Part shown: in pieces, positions 58,330 to 64,000 of the stretch
How the letters are laid out: the number at the start of each line of letters is the position of its first letter
How positions within the stretch are numbered: the first letter of the stretch is position 1
Assembly: GCA_040376925.1 (NCBI GenBank)
Contig: JBEIPU010000001.1
Span: 24,883-88,882, forward strand
Length of the DNA stretch: 64,000 nucleotides
Reading direction: 5' to 3'
Origin: RAM1 sp040376925
Lineage (GTDB): Bacteria > Pseudomonadota > Gammaproteobacteria > Burkholderiales > Burkholderiaceae_C
Made by a program: the position numbers and the translations under genes
The notes under the pieces: generated by a model
The model's input: only the letters and a program-made list of their open reading frames with translations
What the model was told of the DNA's origin: nothing
Database searches by the model: none

Positions 58330-59358
58330 TTACTTCTTGGTGTAAATCTGGTCGAAGCTGCCGCCGTCGGCGAAATGGTCCTTGTCGGCCTTGGCCCAGC
58401 CGCCAAACGCCTCGTCAATCGTGAAGAGGTTGAGCTTGGGCAACTGCTTGGCGTATTTGGCCTGGGCCTTGGCCGATGTGGGGCGGTAAAAGTGCTTGCC
58501 GATGATGTCTTGCGCTTCTTCGGTGTACAGATACTTCAGGTATTCCTCGGCCACGGCCCGTGTGCCCTTTTTGTCCACGTTCCTGTCCACCACCGTGACG
58601 GGCGGCTGGGCCAGGATGGACAGCGAGGGGTACACAAAGTCAACCTTGTTGCCGAATTCCTTTTCCAGCAGGTAGGCCTCGTTTTCCCAGCTGATGAACA
58701 CGTCGCCCTGGTTGCGCTGGGCAAAGGTCACCGACGAGCCGCGCGCGCCCGTGTCCAGGATCGACACGTTGGCGTAGAGCTTGGCCACGAATTCCTTGGC
58801 CTTGGCGTCACCACCGTATTTGCGTTTGGCAAATTCCCAGGCGGCCAGGTAGTTCCAGCGGGCGCCGCCCGAGGTCTTGGGGTTGGGCGTGATCACATTC
58901 ACGCCGGGTTTGATCAGGTCGTCCCAATCCTTGATGCCCTTGGGGTTGCCGGCGCGCGTGACCAGCACGATGGTGGAGGTGTAGGGGGACGACGCGAGCG
59001 GCAGGCGCTTTTGCCAGTCTGCGGGGATCCAGCCGCCGTTTTTGTGCACGGCGTCGATGTCACCAGCCAGGGCCAGCGTCACCACGTCGGCGTCCAGCCC
59101 GTCAATGACCGAGCGCGCCTGGCGGCCCGAGCCTCCATGGCTTTGCTTGATGGTCACGTCCTGGCCAGTCTTGGCCTTCCAGTACTTGGCGAAGGCAGCG
59201 TTGTATTCGACATACAGCTCGCGCGTCGGGTCATAGGACACGTTGAGCAGGGTCACCGGTGCGGGGGCCTGGGCGAATGCGGTCACGCCCGGCAGGGCCA
59301 AAGCGGCTGCAGCGGCTGCGGCCAGGGGAATCTTGATAAAGTCGCGGCGAAGGCTCAT
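58330..59358 (-). CDS. sbp: Sulfate-binding protein Sbp (copy 2)
   Basis: A 342-residue protein with a signal peptide (1-29, PLAAAAAAALALPGVTAFAQA). The mature part begins TLLNVSYDPTRELYVEYN and contains TIKQSHGGSGRQAR. It is a paralogue of the protein at 11936-12928 and should bind sulfate, probably delivering it to CysTWA since no permease is linked here. It is the first gene of the leftward sulfonate operon. A candidate CysB-type dyad lies 67 bases upstream. Confidence 0.94.
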   Translation of the reverse strand: MSLRRDFIKIPLAAAAAAALALPGVTAFAQAPAPVTLLNVSYDPTRELYVEYNAAFAKYWKAKTGQDVTIKQSHGGSGRQARSVIDGLDADVVTLALAGDIDAVHKNGGWIPADWQKRLPLASSPYTSTIVLVTRAGNPKGIKDWDDLIKPGVNVITPNPKTSGGARWNYLAAWEFAKRKYGGDAKAKEFVAKLYANVSILDTGARGSSVTFAQRNQGDVFISWENEAYLLEKEFGNKVDFVYPSLSILAQPPVTVVDRNVDKKGTRAVAEEYLKYLYTEEAQDIIGKHFYRPTSAKAQAKYAKQLPKLNLFTIDEAFGGWAKADKDHFADGGSFDQIYTKK

Positions 59359-59424
59359 AACGGTCTCTCAGTCGGTAGAAAAGTGAACAGGGCCGATTCT
59401 GGAAGCCGCTCTTCAAAACTGGAA

Positions 59425-59450
59425 CCAATAAGATTTCAGTTGTTTATTCC
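59425..59450. promoter_or_regulatory. Candidate CysB-like operator upstream of sbp copy 2
   Basis: CCAATAAG (59425-59432) and TTTATTCC (59443-59450) form an imperfect inverted repeat of GGAATAA/TTATT half-sites, with a 10-base spacer, in the 122-base gap between sbp and yggX. Sulfur-starvation operons in proteobacteria are activated by CysB or Cbl at AT-rich dyads of this general type. The match is by eye and the consensus for this organism is not known. Confidence 0.4.
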
Positions 59451-59480
59451 AAAAACATCCTAAACACCCAAAGGCACCCC

Positions 59481-59756
59481 ATGGCTCGTACCGTCAACTG
59501 CGTCAAGCTCGGCCGCGAGGCCGAAGGCATGGACTTTCCCCCCTACCCCGGCGAGCTGGGCAAGCGCATCTGGGAAAGCGTGAGCAAAGAGGCCTGGGGC
59601 GCCTGGCTCAAGCAGCAGACCATGCTGGTCAATGAAAACCGCCTGAACCTGGCCGACCAGCGCGCGCGGGAATACCTCAAGCGCCAGATGGAAAACCACT
59701 TCTTCGGCAGCGGCGCCGATGTGGCCCAGGGCTACGTCCCACCCACCAACCCCTGA
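59481..59756 (+). CDS. yggX: Probable Fe(2+)-trafficking protein YggX
   Basis: A 91-residue protein with the unmistakable N-terminus MARTVNCVKLGREAEGMDFP and the family stretch WLKQQTMLVNENRLNLADQ. YggX protects iron-sulfur clusters from oxidation and may help traffic iron. The single N-terminal cysteine of the family is Cys7. The MnmC-type gene follows 8 bases later. Confidence 0.97.
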   Translation: MARTVNCVKLGREAEGMDFPPYPGELGKRIWESVSKEAWGAWLKQQTMLVNENRLNLADQRAREYLKRQMENHFFGSGADVAQGYVPPTNP

Positions 59757-59764
59757 ACACGCCC

Positions 59765-60880
59765 ATGACGGCCCGCCGCTGCGCGGTCATCGGCGGCGGC
59801 ATCGCGGGCGCTGCGGTGGCGGCCAGCCTGGCACGGCGCGGCTGGCAGGTGCAGGTGCTGGACGCCGCGGCCCAGCCCGCCGCCGGCGCTTCAGGCCTGC
59901 CCGTGGGGCTGTTTGCACCCCATGTGTCGCCGGACGATGCCATCCTGTCGCGTCTGACGCGCGCCGGCGCGCAAGCCACGCTGCAGCAGGCCCGCGCCCT
60001 GCTGGTGCAGGGTGAAGACTGGGACGCCAGCGGCGTGCTGGAGCATGGCGCGAAGGGGCTGCGGCGCCTGCCGGACGGCCTGGACACGGGCTCACGCCCC
60101 GCCACGGCGCAGCAATGCGCCGCGGCCTTGCTGCCGGCCGGTGCACCCGCCTTGTGGCACGCGCAGGCCGGCTGGCTCAAGCCGGCGCGGCTGGTGCAGG
60201 CGCTGCTGGCCCAGCCCGGCATTGACTGGCGCGGCCATTGCGCCGTGGCCCGCCTGGCGCGCCATGACGGCGGCTGGCAGGTGCTGGACGCCGCCGGCCA
60301 GTGCCTGGCCGAGGTGCCGATGGTGGTGGTGGCGGCCGGCCACCACAGCGCGGCGCTGCTGGGCGCACGCCTGCCGCTGCAGCCGCTGCGCGGCCAGATC
60401 GCCTGGGGCCCCTGCGGCAACGCACGGCTGCCGCCGTTTCCCGTCAACGGCCATGGCAGCCTGGTGCCCGGCATCCCGCATGACGGCACGACTGCGTGGT
60501 TTGTGGGCTCCACCTTTGAACGGGCCAGCACCGACACCCGGGTGCGTGACGGCGAACATGCGGCCAACCTGGCGCGGCTGCAGCTGTTGCTGCCGGCGGC
60601 CGCACAGGCGCTGGCGCCCTGGTTCAGTGCGGGCGCGCCCGGCCTGCGGGTGCAGGGCTGGGCCGGCATCCGCGCGACGCTGCCGGACCGGCTGCCCGCC
60701 GTGGGACCGGTAGACGAACATGCCGCGCCCGGCCTGTGGGCCTGCACCGGCATGGGCTCGCGCGGGCTGACGCTGGCGGTGCTGTGCGGTGAAGTCCTGG
60801 CCGCGCGGGCGTCTGGCGAGCCCGCGCCGGTCGCCGCGCAGCTGGCGGCGGCCCTGGCCGCGCAACGCTACACGCGCTGA
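59765..60880 (+). CDS. mnmC: Stand-alone FAD-dependent oxidoreductase of the MnmC C-terminal (MnmC2) type
   Basis: A 371-residue protein with a GxGxxG-type dinucleotide site (VIGGGIAGAAVAASLARRG). Family stretches are GASGLPVGLFAPHVSPDD and the C-terminal GLWACTGMGSRGLTLAVLCGE. In Escherichia coli this domain is fused to a methyltransferase (MnmC1) and removes carboxymethyl from cmnm5-uridine in tRNA. No methyltransferase half is seen here. Its last 13 bases overlap, tail to tail, the next gene on the other strand. Confidence 0.8.
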   Translation: MTARRCAVIGGGIAGAAVAASLARRGWQVQVLDAAAQPAAGASGLPVGLFAPHVSPDDAILSRLTRAGAQATLQQARALLVQGEDWDASGVLEHGAKGLRRLPDGLDTGSRPATAQQCAAALLPAGAPALWHAQAGWLKPARLVQALLAQPGIDWRGHCAVARLARHDGGWQVLDAAGQCLAEVPMVVVAAGHHSAALLGARLPLQPLRGQIAWGPCGNARLPPFPVNGHGSLVPGIPHDGTTAWFVGSTFERASTDTRVRDGEHAANLARLQLLLPAAAQALAPWFSAGAPGLRVQGWAGIRATLPDRLPAVGPVDEHAAPGLWACTGMGSRGLTLAVLCGEVLAARASGEPAPVAAQLAAALAAQRYTR

Positions 60881-61629
60881 AGCAGATCGTGCAGCTGCAC
60901 GGGGTTGTAGGGCTTGGTCCAGGTGGTGGCGCCGTGCAGGCGCGCGCGCAGGCGCCACAGGATGGACGGCGCGCAAAACACGAGGTGAGGCACGGGCGGC
61001 TGGGCCCCGCGCAGCTCGCGCAGCACCCACCACACATCGGCCAGCGCAGCGTCGGCAATGATCAGGTGGTAGTGGGCCTTGCTCACGCAGGCCAGGCCTT
61101 CGGCGCCGGTCACGGCCTCATCCACGTCCAGCAGTTGGTCCAGCGCCAGCCGAGCGCGCAGGTACAGCCGCTCTTCCACATGGGGGTTGATCACAAGCAC
61201 CCGTTTGGCAGGCACGGGGCTGGCGGTGCCGTCAGCATCCAGCGGGGGCGCGGTGTCGGGCCAGGCTTCTTCAGCCGTCACGTCAAAGCCCAGGTCCAGA
61301 TCCATGTCCGGCAGGATGCCAAACAGGCTGTCCATGGCCTGCACCACATGGGGCCAGTGCAGCGGGCGACTGAAGGTGCGCAGGGCGCTGGCCGGCGGGT
61401 TGTCGCCGACCCAGATGAGCTGGGGTGCCGCGTCCTGCTGCAGGCCCAGGGCCAGCTGGGCCTCGTAGCTGTCGCCGTCCACCAGCGCCAGTTGGGGTGC
61501 CGACGGCGCCTCGGGCGCCCAAAGCAGGTAGTGCACCGGGCCGGTTTCGGACAGGCGAAACACAGTATTGAGCGCGTGCCGCTCGGCGTCGTCAAACCCC
61601 AGCACTTTCACAAAAACCTGTTCAGCCAT
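60868..61629 (-). CDS. Response-regulator-like protein with C-terminal receiver domain
   Basis: A 253-residue protein from ATG 61629. Residues 1-125 do not match a known domain; an Asp/Gly-rich linker follows. Residues 135-253 resemble a receiver domain with RVLVINPHVEERL at the start, an Asp in LIIADAALAD and the conserved Lys in TWTKPYNPVQL. No DNA-binding domain is present. It may act as a phosphorylation sink or output by protein contact. Confidence 0.7.
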   Translation of the reverse strand: MAEQVFVKVLGFDDAERHALNTVFRLSETGPVHYLLWAPEAPSAPQLALVDGDSYEAQLALGLQQDAAPQLIWVGDNPPASALRTFSRPLHWPHVVQAMDSLFGILPDMDLDLGFDVTAEEAWPDTAPPLDADGTASPVPAKRVLVINPHVEERLYLRARLALDQLLDVDEAVTGAEGLACVSKAHYHLIIADAALADVWWVLRELRGAQPPVPHLVFCAPSILWRLRARLHGATTWTKPYNPVQLHDLLQRV

Positions 61630-61832
61630 CTTGCCCTTGCCCTCCTGGTGCACCGCGCAGCGTGCCCGTCATTGTGTGGCCTGCATTATGGTTGCTGCAA
61701 ACCACGCCTTATCCAGCATGGCGCCCGGATCGCCCGCAAACCCGCGCCAATCCTGGCGAATAAGCTTATCCGCATAAAGCGCGAACGAAAAAATCGTTTG
61801 GTTTCATATACAGCCCCCGTACAGTCGCGCCC
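61630..61832. promoter_or_regulatory. Divergent control region upstream of the TauE/SafE gene
   Basis: This 203-base gap separates the receiver-domain gene (leftward) from the TauE/SafE gene (rightward). ATAAGCTTAT (61760-61769) is a perfect 10-base palindrome, and TTAT-N4-ATAA (61766-61777) overlaps it. Such AT dyads before a sulfite-related gene could be a CysB-type or other regulator site. A TATACA-like -10 lies near 61807. Confidence 0.4.
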
Positions 61833-62624
61833 ATGCATGAAGCGGCGTGTGTTTTCGCGGGTTTTTTCGTCGGCGTGATCGTCGGGCTCACGGGTGTGGG
61901 CGGCGGCTCGCTGATGACGCCGATCCTGATCTTCGGCTTCGGCATCAAGCCGTATTTGGCCATTGGCACCGACTTGCTGTTTGCGGCCTTCACCAAGGGC
62001 GGCGGTTCGCTGGCGCTGGCGCGCGCCCGGCTGATCGACTGGCCGGTGGTGGGGCTGCTGTCGCTCGGGAGCATCCCGGCTGCGCTGGCCACCATCTACG
62101 TGCTGCATCGCCTGGGCCCGGCCGATCCGGCCGTGCAGCACATCATGACCACCACGCTGGGCGCCGCGCTGCTGCTGACGGCCGCCGCCACGCTGTACAA
62201 GGCCGTCAAGGGCAAGGTCACGCCCCGCCATATCGAGCCGGCCCAGCTCGCGCTGGCCGCCCGCCCGCGCCATTGGGCACTGCCGGTGCTGTTTGGCGCT
62301 GCTATCGGCACGCTGGTGTCGCTCACCTCGGTAGGTGCGGGCGCCATTGGTGTCACCGCGCTGATGCTGCTGTACCCCGCGCTTCCGTTGCCGCGCATCG
62401 TCGCCGCCGACATTGCCTACGCCGTGCCGCTGACGCTGGTGGCGGGCCTGGGCCATGCGTCCATCGGCTCGGTGGACTGGCGCCTGCTGGGCCTGCTGCT
62501 CATGGGCTCGCTGCCCGGCATCTGGCTGGGCTCGCGCCTGGTCGCCCGCACGCCTGACCGGGTCATTCGCTCATTGCTTTCCGTCTTGCTGGCCTATGCC
62601 GGCGCCAAGTTGATCTCCATCTGA
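61833..62624 (+). CDS. TauE/SafE family sulfite/anion exporter
   Basis: A 263-residue membrane protein with about eight helices and the two family repeats: GFFVGVIVGLTGVGGGSLMTP in the first half and AAIGTLVSLTSVGAGAIGVT in the second. Members export sulfite, sulfoacetate or similar organosulfur anions, though many are unstudied. The next gene is sulfite/nitrite reductase, 14 bases later, so it may move excess sulfite out or take sulfur anions in. Confidence 0.93.
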   Translation: MHEAACVFAGFFVGVIVGLTGVGGGSLMTPILIFGFGIKPYLAIGTDLLFAAFTKGGGSLALARARLIDWPVVGLLSLGSIPAALATIYVLHRLGPADPAVQHIMTTTLGAALLLTAAATLYKAVKGKVTPRHIEPAQLALAARPRHWALPVLFGAAIGTLVSLTSVGAGAIGVTALMLLYPALPLPRIVAADIAYAVPLTLVAGLGHASIGSVDWRLLGLLLMGSLPGIWLGSRLVARTPDRVIRSLLSVLLAYAGAKLISI

Positions 62625-62638
62625 AGGAGACATTCACG

Positions 62639-64000
62639 ATGTACCAATACACCGACTTCGACAAGAACTTCGTCAAGCTGCGCGCCGCGCAATACCGCGA
62701 GCAGCTCGGCCGCCACCTGGGCGGGACGCTCAGCAACGAGGAATTCCTGCCGCTGCGCCTGCAAAACGGCTGGTATGTGCAGCGCTATGCGCCCATGCTG
62801 CGCGTGGCCGTGCCCTATGGCGAGCTGTCCAGCGCCCAGCTGCGCGTGCTGGCCAAAATCGCCCGTGAATACGACCAGCCTTCGGACGAACTCTTTGCCC
62901 AGGCCCGCGCCGCGCAGGATGCATTGGGCCCGGTGGCCTTGCCTGGCGGCGGCTCGGTTCATTCGAAGCTGACCACAGGTTACGGCCACTTCACCACGCG
63001 CCAGAACGTGCAGTTCAACTGGATTCCGCTGAACAAGAGCGCCGACGTGATGGACCTGCTGGCCAGCGTCAACATGCACGGCATCCAGACCAGCGGCAAC
63101 TGCATCCGCAACATCACCAGCGACGAGCGCGCCGGCATAGCCATTGACGAGATCGCCGACCCGCGGCCGTTCGCCGAAATCCTGCGCCAGTGGAGCACGC
63201 TGCACCCGGAATTCGCCTTCCTTCCGCGCAAGTTCAAGATCGCCATCACGGGCGCGCTGGAAGACCGCGCCGCTGTAGCGTGGCATGACGTGGGCCTGCA
63301 CGTCGTTCGCTCCAGCGATGGGGACGTGGGCTTCAAGGTGCTGGTGGGCGGCGGCATGGGCCGCACGCCGGTCATTGCCACGACCATCCGCGAATTCCTG
63401 CCCTGGAACCAGATCCTGAACTACCTGGAAGCCGTGGTGCGCGTGTACAACCGCTGGGGCCGGCGCGACAACAAGTACAAGGCCCGCATCAAGATCCTGG
63501 TCAAGGCCGAAGGCCAGCGCTACATCGACGAGGTGGAGGCCGAGTACCGCAGCATCCTTGATCACGATGGCGCCCCCCACACCATCAGCCAGGCCGAACT
63601 GAACCGCGTGAGCGCGTCGTTTGTGCCGCCCGCGCTGCAGTGCGACCGCAAGTCCGCCGACGCCAAGATCGCGCACATCCTGCGCGCGGCCGCCGAAGAC
63701 GATGTGGAATTTGGCCGCTGGCTGCACCAGAACGTGGCCCCGCACAAGAACCCCGACCTGCGCGCGGTCACGCTGTCGTTCAAGCGCCTGGGCCAGGCCC
63801 CCGGCGACGCCACCGCCGACCAGCTGGACAAAGCCGCCGAGCTGGCCGACCTGTTCAGCGCCGGCGAGGCCCGCGTGACGCACGACCAGAACCTGCTCTT
63901 GCCCTGGGTGCGCTGCGACGCCCTGCCCGAGCTGTGGCGCGCCGCCCGCAAGGCCGGTTTTGCACGCCCCAACATCCGCCTGCTGACCGACATGATTGCC
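62639..64000 (+). CDS. cysI: Nitrite/sulfite reductase (CysI), C-terminus cut off
   Basis: The first 454 residues of a siroheme reductase. The start has a GAAGGAGA ribosome site. Ferredoxin-like half-domain and siroheme-binding stretches are visible (GYGHFTTRQNVQFNWIPLN; TSGNCIRNITSDERAG; KFKIAITGA; KVLVGGGMGRTPVIATTI). The window ends at LLTDMIA, just before the expected iron-sulfur Cys cluster. It would reduce sulfite to sulfide for cysteine synthesis. Following genes are probably cysH, D and N, outside the window. Confidence 0.93.
   Translation, partial: MYQYTDFDKNFVKLRAAQYREQLGRHLGGTLSNEEFLPLRLQNGWYVQRYAPMLRVAVPYGELSSAQLRVLAKIAREYDQPSDELFAQARAAQDALGPVALPGGGSVHSKLTTGYGHFTTRQNVQFNWIPLNKSADVMDLLASVNMHGIQTSGNCIRNITSDERAGIAIDEIADPRPFAEILRQWSTLHPEFAFLPRKFKIAITGALEDRAAVAWHDVGLHVVRSSDGDVGFKVLVGGGMGRTPVIATTIREFLPWNQILNYLEAVVRVYNRWGRRDNKYKARIKILVKAEGQRYIDEVEAEYRSILDHDGAPHTISQAELNRVSASFVPPALQCDRKSADAKIAHILRAAAEDDVEFGRWLHQNVAPHKNPDLRAVTLSFKRLGQAPGDATADQLDKAAELADLFSAGEARVTHDQNLLLPWVRCDALPELWRAARKAGFARPNIRLLTDMIA

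Noticed and set aside
1..64000. CRISPR arrays, insertion sequences and integrases
   Set aside because: No regularly spaced repeats, transposase or recombinase frames were seen on either strand, so island mobility has no direct evidence in this window.

Overview
The window is GC-rich, gene-dense chromosomal DNA from a betaproteobacterium. Its CysTWA/Sbp, ArgA (AAK plus GNAT), HrpA, YggX, SsuEADC and CysI proteins resemble the Comamonadaceae / Burkholderiales type, but the species cannot be named from sequence alone. I see no rRNA, tRNA or CRISPR array. No stretch longer than 300 bases lacks a gene; the longest gap, 51537-51829, holds two hairpins and a strong intrinsic terminator.

Left flank (1-16.5 kb): a truncated BTAD/SARP-type regulator with a P-loop, hrpA, a degenerate GGDEF membrane protein, argA, a LysE-type exporter, dsbB, a tightly coupled sulfate-uptake operon (alpha/beta hydrolase, sbp, cysT, cysW, cysA), a 1-Cys peroxiredoxin, a DM13-domain protein, and a divergent LysR regulator / azoR pair.

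Centre (16.6-51.5 kb): a complete type III secretion system (T3SS) of the Ysc/Psc/Bsc branch, preceded by a two-component pair. Two divergent operons start near 29.4 kb. The leftward operon reads sctW (YopN-TyeA), sycN-like, sctX, sctY, sctV, sctD, yscE-like, sctF, a small unknown, a methyltransferase with regulatory domain, a RimJ-like acetyltransferase, and a large protein with a ULP/SUMO-protease-like His-Asp-Gln-Cys constellation, the best effector candidate. The rightward operon reads a small hydrophilic protein, an 853-residue protein in the tip position, an LcrH/SycD chaperone, YopB- and YopD-like translocators, a second SycD, a small helical-repeat protein, sctI, J, K, L, N, O, P, Q, R, S, T, U, a YscB/BscW-like chaperone, and sctC. 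Past sctC, on the other strand, lie a single-chain tandem CesT-type chaperone and a 670-residue membrane-associated protein that is its likely client. Many of these genes overlap by ATGA or GTGA, so both blocks are probably translationally coupled.

Right flank (51.8-64 kb): a VOC/PhnB-like protein, then a sulfonate operon (second sbp, ssuE, two tandem ssuA, ssuD, ssuC, ssuB and a Mop-domain protein), yggX, a stand-alone MnmC-type FAD oxidoreductase, a response-regulator-like protein, a TauE/SafE exporter, and the start of a sulfite/nitrite reductase (cysI) cut by the window edge. Sulfur acquisition genes therefore lie on both sides of the secretion island.

The main novelties are the oversized tip-position protein with a SwmB-like domain and polyproline hinge, the CE-clan protease-like candidate effector co-transcribed with a methyltransferase and an acetyltransferase, the fused double CesT chaperone, a probable internal start making SctQ-C, a REP-type palindrome pair in frame inside ssuC, and a possible small RNA with CUCC-rich loops at the island's right edge.
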